Source: Bacteroidetes bacterium UBA4408 (GTDB taxonomy: Bacteria; Bacteroidota; Bacteroidia; UBA4408). From it: DNA of 8,999 nucleotides. The notes under the pieces are model-generated. The model was not told where the DNA came from and did no database searches. It worked only from the letters and a program-made list of their open reading frames with translations. The DNA lies in the NCBI GenBank assembly GCA_002389785.1, contig DGQS01000144.1, forward strand, positions 1-8,999, read 5' to 3'. The position numbers and the translations under genes are program-made. Shown here piece by piece: positions 1 to 7,843 of the stretch. Position 1 is the first letter of the stretch; every line of letters begins with the position of its first letter.

Positions 1-3000
1 TTGGGATTTTGATTTGTTAATTCAATTGCAATCACCAAGCGGAAGCTTAATTACACTGGCTTCTGGACAAGGGGGTGACGAAGATAATTATTTCAATACT
101 TGTTTTTCTCCAACCGCCACGCAAACAATTATTGGTGCACCACCTTCATTTCGCGGAACTTTTTTACCTCAACAGGCATTTGCTGGATTAAACGGAATTA
201 TAAATGGTAATTGGCAATTACTAGTAAAAGATACTCGTGCTTCCGACATTGGTCAATTGCTCGATTGGAGTATCACCTTTAACGTTGTTGACACCATTTC
301 TTCCCATTCTTGGTCACCTAGTTCAAGTATCTTACATTCAGCCGCTACTTTGAGTCCCATGGTAAATCCACCGGTTACTACAGTATATACGCTTACCGCA
401 ACTGATTTATTGGGATGCTCCAATTCTAGTCAAACCACAGTAAATGTTAATCCACGACCATTTGCCGGACCTGATGTTTCTATTTGTTCGGGTGTAAATG
501 GCACTCTTTCAGTAAGTACGGTTGCCGGATATACTTATGCTTGGTCGCCGGTTTCAGGAGTTAGTGGAATTACATCCGGTGCAAATACAACTTCTCCTAC
601 ACTGAATATAGTTTGGAACGGACCAGGTGCTAAAAAACAAAAATACAAAGTAGTATGCACAGCTCCTCCCGGAAGTTGTTCAATTACCGATACAGTAGAA
701 GTCACCATTTTCCCAAAACCAACAGCAACCACAACCACCACAGTTCAAAAGTTATGCGATGATGGTTCAAGTACTTTTGGTGTAACTGTGAACTTTACCG
801 GTATCGCTCCATGGACTGTGCAGCATTGTGTAAATGGAGTTCCGGATTCAACGCTTACTACTTTTTCAAATCCACTTATTTATCTAACAAAAACTGCTGG
901 AATACATACTTTTTGTTCAGTTATTGATTCTACAGGATGTTCAGGAACATTTTCGGGTTCAGCAACCGTAAACTTGGTTCCTCAAATTGGAGTTTCTAAT
1001 ATACTTCGCACCTGCAATGCAGCGCAAACATCCTATGTTTTGCAATTTGATATTAGCGGAGGCGACCCAACAACTTTAGCTGTAACTCCTCCTGGTTCCG
1101 GAGCAATCTCATGTCCTACAGCTCCTTGTCCTCCCAATAATCGTCGTTTTATAAGTAATCCAATAGTTGTACCTGGTTCATATAACTTAACTGTAGGTGA
1201 TAATGTATGTGTGCATACCGAAAATGTTGCGGGTAATTTTGCTTGTAATTGCCCGGCAACAGCAACCATCGAAGGCGACACAACTATTTGCCCGGGAGGA
1301 ACTGCTACCATTCGAATAAAATTAACCGGTACCGGTCCATGGGTAATTAAATACAACAAAGGCGGTGTATTGCAACCGGTTGTAAATTTTGCAGGACCCG
1401 GCACAACCTATACATTTACAACTACCACCGCTGGTGTATTTACCATGCAATCAATTAATGATGTGAATTGTGCAGGTTCAACTTCCGGTTCGGCTCAGGT
1501 GCAAATTCAAACTCAACCAACAGCAACCATAAGTGCTTCGCAAGCATCTATTTGTCAAGGCGATTCATCACAAATTAATATTGTATTCACCGGTACCGGA
1601 CCGTTTCAATATCAATACACCGGATCAGGTCCATCAGCGATTTTAGCACTGGGCAATACTTATAGTTTCTACACTCAAAACAGTGTTAATTTAAATATGG
1701 TGAGTGCGCGTGATGCTTTTTGTCCTGCCACACTAAGTGGGAATGCTACTGTAGTTAAACACAATACACCCACAGTTATATTGACTACGCCTAACGATAC
1801 CATTTGTGCCGGCAATACAACGAGTTTGAATTTTGCTTTTACTCCTACACCAACCGTGGCTTTACCCACCAACATGAATTGGTTTGACGGCACAAGTAAT
1901 GTAAATCTCCCGATCACTTCAACTCCCAAAATAATTAATGCCATTGGTGCAGGAACTTATTATGCTAACTTAATTACCGATGCTTTTGGTTGTACAACTA
2001 CAATTTCTGATACAGTTACTGTTGTGGCTCTTGCTATACCACATGCAACTTTAAGTCTTTTAAGTAACGATAATATTTGTGCCGGAAACTCTGCCACTTT
2101 CCAAATAGCGGTTAGCGGTACTGGTCCTTGGTCGGTTAAATACCACCGCCCGGTTGGTGCCGATACAACCGTTACCTTTTCTACTTCACCTTACGTGTTT
2201 AGTTCAGCTTTGGCAGGTTCCTACAATTTAGTTCAGGTAAAAGATGAAACCACCGGATGCATAGGAACCATATCGGGCGCTGTTACCATTGTTGTGAATA
2301 CTTTACCTACTGCAATAGTAACAGGTGGTGGCACAGCCTGTGCGGGAACCAATGTACCGGTTACCATAACCTTAACCGGAACTTCACCCTGGAGTTTAGT
2401 GTATCAAGACAATAGCCCTAGTAATATAACTTTGAACAACCAAGTCGCAAATACCTTGATTTTAAATTATTCAAGTGTTTCTAACTTTGGTTTCAATGTG
2501 TTGTCAGTGGAAGATGCAAATCATTGCACAAACAGCAGTCCTGCCGGTGTTCAGGTAACAATCCATCCTGCACCCACAGCAACTGTTATTGGAGGAGATT
2601 CACTTTGTTTTGGAACAACTGCTTATGTAACAATTAATTTTACCGGCACTGCACCCTACGATTTTACGTATGATAGTTTGCCCGGAAAATCGCGCACAGT
2701 AACAGGTTGGCTGAATTCAAGTTTTACTATTCCTGTTACAGCTGTAGGTATTTGGCATTATAAAGTAAGTTCAATTACCGATGGAAACAATTGTACAAGT
2801 TCAGGAAGCGGTACTGCCCGAATTGCAATTCATCCAACACCAACTGGTATTGTTTCTGTAGCACAACCGCACTATTGTTTTGGAGATACAGCTAAAGTAA
2901 TGTATTCATTTACCGGAACTGGCCCATGGAAATACTTTATCTGGCAGGGTTCATCGTTGCTGTTTAATTCAAGCAATAACCCAAATATTACAAAGGTAAC

Positions 3001-5680
3001 CGGGGTAGGCGTTTACCACTATGAATTTCAAAATGCCACCACTATTACCGACAAAAATGGTTGTGTTGGAATAGGGAGTGGAAGCGCTGATTTTACAATA
3101 CATGCCTTACCTACAGCAACGGTTAGTGGAACCGATAGTGCGTGTTTCGGTACCACCAAAAATGTACGCATTGCCTTAACCGGAAATGCTCCTTGGTACA
3201 TAACTTACGACAGTACTGGTGCAGGAGCACTTGCTACCATTAAACGCTATACCTCTCCTGTTTTTATTCCGGTAAGTTCGGTTGGAACATGGAATTACAC
3301 CGTAACACAAGTGGCAGATTCATTTTGCACGAAAGCAGGAAGTGGAAATGCTACCGTTAAAATTTGGGCATTGCCAACAATTTCAATGAACGGTGGAGGT
3401 AAAATTTGTACCGGTCAAAAAGATACCATTTTAATAAATTGCACCGGAGTTGGTCCTTGGCGATTTAAGATTCGTAACTTATTAACCAATACAGATACTT
3501 CTATTGTGAATTACAACGGTCCATTCCCATTTACTTACTATACTTACGCTGCTGGGAATTTTGTGATTACTAACTTCTCGGATAAACGTTGTTCGGCGAA
3601 TGCAAACGATACGGTAAAAGTCGAATTTACAGCTCGACCTACTGCTTTGTTTTCGGCAGCTAATGTGTGTTTAAATCAACAAGTGAGTTTTATTAATAAT
3701 TCAATCACAGCTGGTCCTATTGCTCCGGTTTGGAAGTGGGATTTTGGTACGCTACCTGCAAGTGGTTCAACTTTACAAGCACCCACACATCTTTACGGTA
3801 ATGCACAAGGATATTCAGTCACCTTAACGGTAGATGTAAATGGCTGCCGCGATTCAATTTCAAAAACTGTTTTTGTACATCCATTACCGGCTGTGAATTT
3901 TAGTGTGTTACCATTGTTGCCTGCTTTAGTAGGACAAACTGTAACTTATACCAATTCATCCACGATTAGTTCCGGTAACATTGCCTCTTATTCATGGAAT
4001 TTTGGAGATGCAACCTTTTCGACTACGACCAACACGAGCCACGTGTATACCGGCTGTAATACCTACAATGTTACGCTTACTGCTACTTCCGATTCTGGTT
4101 GTATAGCTACCAATACTCAAATAGTAAATGTTGGTGAACCACCGGTTGCCGATTTTTCAAGTATCAATGTTTGTTCAGGATTCCCGGTTAACTTTACGAA
4201 TTTAAGTACTGTTGCTCCATGTAACATTAGTTCAAATATTACAAGTTATAAATGGAATTTTGGTGAGTTTCCCGGTACCAATTCAACACTTGCCAATCCT
4301 AGTAATAATTACTCAAATCCGGGGACATTTACTGTCACCTTAATTTGCATTACCAATTATGGTTATTCCGATACCATTCAAAAGTTAGTAACTGTTTATC
4401 CCAAACCCCTTGCTAACTTTACCGTGCTTGATGATTGTTTAGGAACTGCCTCGGTATTTACCGAAAGTAATTCAAACGATACATTGATATCGCGTAGTTG
4501 GTCTTACCCGGGTGGAGGTATTTTCAGTACTTCAACTAATCCAAGCTTTACTTTTTCAGCACCGGCAACTTACACCGTTCAGTTTATTATCGAAACCAAT
4601 CACGGATGCAAGGATACTGTTTCTAAATCCGTAGAAATATTCCCCAATCCACTTGCAAATTTTACACTCCCAGATTTTTGTGAACAGCAAGCAAATCAGT
4701 TGACGAATACTTCAACCTTATTGTCGGGAACTATGACGTATAATTGGGATTTCGGCGATTTATCCGGAAGTTCAAATCTGCTTAATCCTTCACATTCCTA
4801 TTTAAATCCGGGGCCTTATTTAGTGCTCCTAACAGTAACAAGCGATCATAATTGTAAGGATACCACAGCTAAATCGGTGTTGGTAAAATCCATTCCAACC
4901 ACTGATTTTAGTCCGGACATAACAATTGGTTGTGCTCCTTTATGTGTTAAATTTACTAACCTAACGGTAAACCTCAATGGACCAATTACCGGCTATATTT
5001 GGGATTTTGGCGATCTTACAACATCCAATGATACCAATCCAACGCATTGTTACACAACTGCCGGAACTTATACTGTAAAGTTAAAAGCTTCCTCAACCAC
5101 TACCTGTTCAGACGAAGAAATTAAATCGAACTTAATTGTTGTGCATCCTGTTCCTGTGGCCGATTTTAAATACAATCCCAACCCGGCAACCACCTTTACT
5201 TCAGAAATTCATTTTGAAAATCAATCTTTGGGTGGTGACCAATGGCAATGGGATTTTGATTACAATGCATCCGGCAGTACCGAAGCAAATCCTGTGTATT
5301 TTTACCCGGCCGATACAGCTGTTTATTTAGTACAACTCATCGCAATAAATTCTGATAATTGTAGCGATACTATTGTGAAACCGGTAGTAATTGAAAAGGA
5401 TTTTTCATTTTATGCTCCCAATTCATTTACTCCCAATGGTGATGGAAATAACGAAACCTTCCGCATATTTGGTGAAGGAATTCAGGATTTTGAAATTGGA
5501 ATCTTTAACCGACTAGGACAGCAAGTGTATATTTCTACAAATTTTAAAGAAGGCTGGAACGGTAAAATGATGAATATTGGATCGGTATTGCCTCAAGATG
5601 TGTATGTGTATGAAACTAAAATTACAGATGTGTTTGGGAAAGTTCACAATTATAAAGGAACTATAACGCTTATACGTTAA
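1..5680 (+). CDS. Giant T9SS-exported surface protein: P-domain, Ig-like repeats, PKD repeats, type B sorting domain (5'-partial)
   Basis: The frame is already open at the left edge (codons start at position 2, reading W-D-F-D-L-L), so the true start lies upstream and the TTG at 14 is not a start. Residues below are counted from that TTG. Residues 1-93 match the later part of a proprotein-convertase P-domain (SPSG near the start, then a G-N-W-Q-L-L-V-K-D strand and a D-W-S-I-T-F end). Residues 94-235 are two looser Ig-like segments. Residues 236-1208 are eleven units of 84-91 residues, each with a cysteine pair. Residues 1209-1796 are seven PKD-type units with W-x-F-G-D-like cores (WDFG, WNFGD, WDFGD). 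Residues 1798-1888 are a CHU_C-like gliding-motility-associated C-terminal domain with SFTPNGDGNN, FNRLGQQVY and a W-N-G motif, the type B signal for type IX secretion. Such proteins are usually surface adhesins or matrix proteins; that role is inferred. What lies before the P-domain (possibly a peptidase) cannot be seen. Confidence 0.93.
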   Translation, partial: WDFDLLIQLQSPSGSLITLASGQGGDEDNYFNTCFSPTATQTIIGAPPSFRGTFLPQQAFAGLNGIINGNWQLLVKDTRASDIGQLLDWSITFNVVDTISSHSWSPSSSILHSAATLSPMVNPPVTTVYTLTATDLLGCSNSSQTTVNVNPRPFAGPDVSICSGVNGTLSVSTVAGYTYAWSPVSGVSGITSGANTTSPTLNIVWNGPGAKKQKYKVVCTAPPGSCSITDTVEVTIFPKPTATTTTTVQKLCDDGSSTFGVTVNFTGIAPWTVQHCVNGVPDSTLTTFSNPLIYLTKTAGIHTFCSVIDSTGCSGTFSGSATVNLVPQIGVSNILRTCNAAQTSYVLQFDISGGDPTTLAVTPPGSGAISCPTAPCPPNNRRFISNPIVVPGSYNLTVGDNVCVHTENVAGNFACNCPATATIEGDTTICPGGTATIRIKLTGTGPWVIKYNKGGVLQPVVNFAGPGTTYTFTTTTAGVFTMQSINDVNCAGSTSGSAQVQIQTQPTATISASQASICQGDSSQINIVFTGTGPFQYQYTGSGPSAILALGNTYSFYTQNSVNLNMVSARDAFCPATLSGNATVVKHNTPTVILTTPNDTICAGNTTSLNFAFTPTPTVALPTNMNWFDGTSNVNLPITSTPKIINAIGAGTYYANLITDAFGCTTTISDTVTVVALAIPHATLSLLSNDNICAGNSATFQIAVSGTGPWSVKYHRPVGADTTVTFSTSPYVFSSALAGSYNLVQVKDETTGCIGTISGAVTIVVNTLPTAIVTGGGTACAGTNVPVTITLTGTSPWSLVYQDNSPSNITLNNQVANTLILNYSSVSNFGFNVLSVEDANHCTNSSPAGVQVTIHPAPTATVIGGDSLCFGTTAYVTINFTGTAPYDFTYDSLPGKSRTVTGWLNSSFTIPVTAVGIWHYKVSSITDGNNCTSSGSGTARIAIHPTPTGIVSVAQPHYCFGDTAKVMYSFTGTGPWKYFIWQGSSLLFNSSNNPNITKVTGVGVYHYEFQNATTITDKNGCVGIGSGSADFTIHALPTATVSGTDSACFGTTKNVRIALTGNAPWYITYDSTGAGALATIKRYTSPVFIPVSSVGTWNYTVTQVADSFCTKAGSGNATVKIWALPTISMNGGGKICTGQKDTILINCTGVGPWRFKIRNLLTNTDTSIVNYNGPFPFTYYTYAAGNFVITNFSDKRCSANANDTVKVEFTARPTALFSAANVCLNQQVSFINNSITAGPIAPVWKWDFGTLPASGSTLQAPTHLYGNAQGYSVTLTVDVNGCRDSISKTVFVHPLPAVNFSVLPLLPALVGQTVTYTNSSTISSGNIASYSWNFGDATFSTTTNTSHVYTGCNTYNVTLTATSDSGCIATNTQIVNVGEPPVADFSSINVCSGFPVNFTNLSTVAPCNISSNITSYKWNFGEFPGTNSTLANPSNNYSNPGTFTVTLICITNYGYSDTIQKLVTVYPKPLANFTVLDDCLGTASVFTESNSNDTLISRSWSYPGGGIFSTSTNPSFTFSAPATYTVQFIIETNHGCKDTVSKSVEIFPNPLANFTLPDFCEQQANQLTNTSTLLSGTMTYNWDFGDLSGSSNLLNPSHSYLNPGPYLVLLTVTSDHNCKDTTAKSVLVKSIPTTDFSPDITIGCAPLCVKFTNLTVNLNGPITGYIWDFGDLTTSNDTNPTHCYTTAGTYTVKLKASSTTTCSDEEIKSNLIVVHPVPVADFKYNPNPATTFTSEIHFENQSLGGDQWQWDFDYNASGSTEANPVYFYPADTAVYLVQLIAINSDNCSDTIVKPVVIEKDFSFYAPNSFTPNGDGNNETFRIFGEGIQDFEIGIFNRLGQQVYISTNFKEGWNGKMMNIGSVLPQDVYVYETKITDVFGKVHNYKGTITLIR
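719..3637 (+). repeat. Eleven tandem ~89-residue Ig-like units within the giant surface protein
   Basis: Units begin at a proline, usually P-T-A, at nucleotides 719, 980, 1253, 1517, 1769, 2039, 2306, 2573, 2840, 3110 and 3374, giving periods of 84-91 residues. Each unit has a cysteine about 10 residues in (ICAG, LCFG, ICTG and similar). Most then have a T-G-x-x-P-W/F/Y core followed by a tyrosine or lysine strand. Each has a second cysteine near residue 65-75, often before S-G-x-A-x-V. Both cysteines are present in all eleven units, which suggests one disulfide per domain. Unit 2 (from 980) and unit 5 (from 1769) lack the T-G-x-x-P-W core. The units resemble the CHU_C-associated Ig-like and SprB-type repeats of Bacteroidota, but I cannot assign them to a named family by eye. 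They are diverged at DNA level, so this is an old array rather than a recent expansion. Confidence 0.8.
3638..5398 (+). repeat. Seven tandem PKD-type units within the giant surface protein
   Basis: Units start near nucleotides 3638, 3887, 4142, 4406, 4649, 4895 and 5153, each of about 80-88 residues. They open with P-x-A-x-F or a close variant (PTALF, PVADF, PLANF, PTTDF) and carry the PKD core: W-K-W-D-F-G, S-W-N-F-G-D, K-W-N-F-G-E, N-W-D-F-G-D, I-W-D-F-G-D, W-Q-W-D-F-D. They end in a Y-x-V-x-L-x-V strand and, mostly, C-x-D-[ST]. The fourth unit is degenerate: it has S-W-S-Y-P-G-G-G where W-D-F-G-D-G is expected. Most units keep an early and a late cysteine like the preceding Ig-like array. 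PKD units in exported bacterial proteins act as rigid spacers or binding modules; here they put the sorting domain at the end of a long stalk. Confidence 0.85.
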
Positions 5681-5686
5681 GCTAAA

Positions 5687-6547
5687 TTAGCGCTTCTCAT
5701 TTCTTGCATCAACATCTGCTTTGTACAACCATTTTCCTTTTACAAAATCGTAGGCATCAATACTCATATCTGGTCCATAAAACTCATATTGTCCTGTTAA
5801 GTTTGCTTCGCGCGGTACCAGGTGATCAACCAGTATCAGTCCTTTGTTTTCATCGTATCGAAGTGAACAACTAACTTCTGATGAATAGGAGAAAATAACT
5901 CGTCTGCTACTGTTTTTATTTGTTAGAAATACATTCTCGCCAAATTTTATTTTGCCATCTTTACCAATAACCAACACGTCAATAATTTTTTTTCGAATCA
6001 ATAAATTTGACCAATTTGCACCTAACAAGGTATAGTACTTTTTATTGTTGGATGCGTTTTTCCTAAAGATTGATTTACGAAATTGGGTTTCGATTAATTT
6101 GTAATAATGCGCACCATACCAATTAGCTGCGTCAAGTTGTTGGTTTTCGGGCCTTTTTAAACTTAAGGATTGATCGGTAAGTTCGGTGATTTCAAACTTT
6201 TGTTTGACTTTATTATAAGTTTGTATCATACCAAAATAAAGTATGCTATTGTCCGTTAGAGAGAGTTCCCAGTTAAAAATTCGAAATGAGTTATCCTTAG
6301 GCGAAAGAATGGCAATGCTTTTTAATGAATCAAAAGGATAGTTGATTGAATTTGGAAGTAATAAGGTTTGTTTTAAAACCGATTGAAAAGTTCGGTTGAG
6401 TTGCAGTTTTACAGCATCCTCACTAGCTTCCTTGACCATTTGCTGCAAAGTAAACAAGGAATCTTCAGCTTGCCCAAATTGAATTTGCTGAGCCCATAGA
6501 GGTACATTGAATTGTAGAACTAAAAAAAGTAAAATCAGTTTTTTCAT
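5687..6547 (-). CDS. Secreted protein of unknown function, Bacteroidota-specific conserved family
   Basis: A 286-residue protein starting MKKLILLFLV, with a typical Sec signal peptide and probable cleavage after W-A-Q at residue 20. There is no lipobox cysteine at the cleavage site, so it is not an obvious lipoprotein. The mature part has blocks I recognise from an uncharacterised family in Bacteroidota: SPKDNSFRIFNWEL near 82-95, YFGMIQ at 104-109, NWYGAHYYKLIE at 142-153, YYTLLGANWSN at 171-181, FYGPDMSIDAY at 256-266 and GKWLYKADVDARN at 271-283. I know no function for the family and propose none. It has no T9SS tail, so it probably stays in the periplasm or outer envelope. Its stop lies 6 bp from the stop of the convergent giant gene, and its start is 59 bp from the divergent Kelch gene, so it appears to be transcribed alone. 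Family assignment is from memory of the motifs. Confidence 0.9.
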   Translation of the reverse strand: MKKLILLFLVLQFNVPLWAQQIQFGQAEDSLFTLQQMVKEASEDAVKLQLNRTFQSVLKQTLLLPNSINYPFDSLKSIAILSPKDNSFRIFNWELSLTDNSILYFGMIQTYNKVKQKFEITELTDQSLSLKRPENQQLDAANWYGAHYYKLIETQFRKSIFRKNASNNKKYYTLLGANWSNLLIRKKIIDVLVIGKDGKIKFGENVFLTNKNSSRRVIFSYSSEVSCSLRYDENKGLILVDHLVPREANLTGQYEFYGPDMSIDAYDFVKGKWLYKADVDARNEKR

Positions 6548-6606
6548 CTAAGGCAAAACTAAAAAAATAGCTGATGTAATATATATCTAATAAATTTACT
6601 GATTGT
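6548..6606. promoter_or_regulatory. Divergent intergenic region, candidate promoters for both flanking genes
   Basis: This 59-bp AT-rich gap must hold the promoters of both divergent genes unless these lie inside the opposite coding region. On the minus strand, TAGTTTTG (6561-6554) exactly fits the Bacteroidota -7 consensus TAnnTTTG, but no TTG is visible at the usual -33 distance. It sits 6 bp from the ATG, so the transcript would be almost leaderless. On the plus strand, TAAATTTA (6591-6598) is a one-mismatch version, also close to its ATG. No Shine-Dalgarno sequence is seen before either start, as is usual in this phylum. Such short matches are common by chance in AT-rich DNA. Confidence 0.3.
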
Positions 6607-7797
6607 ATGAAGCGCATTTTGTTTTTGTTTTTTGGTAATATTTTTTTCACGCTTTTGTCACATGCACAAGTATGGCAACAAATTGCCGATTTTATAGGAA
6701 CCGAGCGCGACGATGGCGTTAGTTTTACAATTGGAAATTATACGTATTGTGGCAGTGGCTTAAAAACAGGTTGGTCATTAAGTTGTGATTTTTATCGTTT
6801 TGCACCACTTAGTGAACAATGGGTTGCAATTGCACCCATGCCTGTGGGGAATGAACGTCAATATGCTACAGCCTTTAGTTATAATGGTAATGGTTATGTT
6901 TGTGGAGGAACCGGTTTTGGAGCTTTATCCGATTGTTGGCAATACTTAGAACAAAGCAATACCTGGCAACAAAAAACAAGTCGCCCCGGAAATGGTTTTT
7001 CTGGCTCAGCATCTTTTGTAATTGGCAACAAAGCCTATATTATTGGAGGATCAGATGGAACAACTTCTACCAATGAAGTTTGGATGTACGACCTAGACAA
7101 TGATACTTGGACGAGTAAAAACAATTTTCCACTTATAACAAGTTGGCGAGCTTCAGCTGTTGCTGCCAATGGGAAAGGCTATTTGCTTTTTGGAAAGGAT
7201 AGTTCAGATACTTATAATTCACTTTTATATGAATATGATTCAACTTTGGATGCTTGGAAAATACTTTCAAACTTTCCGGGTAGAGGCAGAGTTTATAGTT
7301 CAATGCAAGCTTTGGGTAATAACTTAATGGTGTTTGGTGGAATAGATTCATTACAACATTATTCAAACGATTTGTGGTATTATAGTCTTGCAGATTCAAC
7401 CTGGCATCAGCAAATTTCCTTGCCTTCCCAAGGCCGAAAAGGTGGTATGTGTTTTACCAACGCTACAACTTTATACTATACCTGCGGAATTGATTCAACG
7501 GATACGCGATTAAAGCAAACTTGGAAAATAGCAAATCCTATCGGCTTTCAAGAACTTATTAAAAACAAGGTTATAAAGGTGTATCCTACTATTTGTAGCA
7601 ATGAAGTAATAATCGAATGGCACAGTACAAGTGAATTTGAATGGAAATTATTCAATTCTTATCATGCGATGGTTGCTTCTAATCGCAGTAATGCAAGCAT
7701 CACTAAAATAAATGTACAGGAACTTCAATCAGGGATGTATTTTTTACAACTAGTCAACCAGAATGAATGCTCCATTCAAAAAATAATGGTAGAATAG
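6607..7797 (+). CDS. Secreted Kelch-repeat beta-propeller protein with T9SS type A-like C-terminal domain
   Basis: A 396-residue protein. Residues 1-20 are a signal peptide (MKRILFLFFGNIFF core, cleavage probably after S-H-A). Residues about 32-307 contain six Kelch-type blades of about 45-50 residues: a hydrophobic strand, a G-G or equivalent turn (CGG at 99-101, IGG at 146-148, FGG at 243-245), a D-x-W-x-Y strand (D-C-W-Q-Y, N-E-V-W-M-Y-D, N-D-L-W-Y-Y) and a closing tryptophan (W72, W120, W168, W217, W266, W306). Residues about 322-396 look like a type A T9SS sorting domain: V-I-K-V-Y-P start, W-K-L-F-N strand, L-Q-S-G-M-Y-F-L and a final K-I-M-V-E strand. The usual Y-P-N-P is Y-P-T here. 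The start is set by the signal peptide. The protein is likely exported; its ligand is unknown. It is transcribed away from the secreted-unknown gene and toward the peptidase gene. Confidence 0.9.
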   Translation: MKRILFLFFGNIFFTLLSHAQVWQQIADFIGTERDDGVSFTIGNYTYCGSGLKTGWSLSCDFYRFAPLSEQWVAIAPMPVGNERQYATAFSYNGNGYVCGGTGFGALSDCWQYLEQSNTWQQKTSRPGNGFSGSASFVIGNKAYIIGGSDGTTSTNEVWMYDLDNDTWTSKNNFPLITSWRASAVAANGKGYLLFGKDSSDTYNSLLYEYDSTLDAWKILSNFPGRGRVYSSMQALGNNLMVFGGIDSLQHYSNDLWYYSLADSTWHQQISLPSQGRKGGMCFTNATTLYYTCGIDSTDTRLKQTWKIANPIGFQELIKNKVIKVYPTICSNEVIIEWHSTSEFEWKLFNSYHAMVASNRSNASITKINVQELQSGMYFLQLVNQNECSIQKIMVE

Positions 7798-7801
7798 TTT
7801 T

Positions 7802-7843
7802 TATAAGACCTTTGAATTATAAAGATTTCATTAAGGCCTTATA
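7802..7843. terminator. Imperfect inverted repeat across convergent gene ends, possible bidirectional terminator
   Basis: Bases 7802-7812 (TATAAGACCTT) pair with 7833-7843 (AAGGCCTTATA), giving ten pairs and one A-C mismatch. Above a 2-base bulge, TGAA at 7813-7816 can pair with TTCA at 7827-7830, leaving a 10-base loop. The structure begins 4 bases after the Kelch stop and overlaps the last codons of the peptidase gene on the other strand. A run of T lies before, not after, the hairpin on the plus strand, and neither side has a classic U-tract, so an intrinsic terminator is only a possibility. Its position between two convergent genes is the main argument. Confidence 0.3.

Noticed and set aside
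14..16. TTG as the start codon of the giant surface protein
   Set aside because: The same frame is open upstream to the window edge and the residues there continue the P-domain strand; the product would also lack a signal peptide.
1325..1336. Perfect 12-bp palindrome ACCGGTACCGGT, with related sequences in other units, as a possible protein-binding site
   Set aside because: It encodes the conserved T-G-T-G of the repeat core; its recurrence follows from the protein repeat and codon choice.
1033..1404. Minus-strand open frame of 123 codons
   Set aside because: It lies wholly opposite the conserved repeat array, has no recognisable domain, and its proline- and valine-rich product is what the antisense of this Thr/Gly-rich sequence would give. 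The shorter minus frames at 535-741 and 1675-1944 were rejected on the same grounds.
5136..5330. Plus-strand 64-codon open frame inside the last PKD unit
   Set aside because: It overlaps the well-supported PKD and sorting-domain frame and shows no domain or start signal of its own.
719..5398. Periodic array considered as CRISPR or satellite DNA
   Set aside because: The period is at protein level (about 265 bp), the units are diverged at DNA level, and there are no short identical repeats with unique spacers.
6465..6650. Minus-strand 61-codon frame across the divergent gap
   Set aside because: It overlaps the starts of two genes with clear signal peptides and its product looks like translated AT-rich spacer.
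7133..7399. Minus-strand 88-codon frame within the Kelch gene
   Set aside because: It is antisense to conserved Kelch blades, and no family is recognisable.
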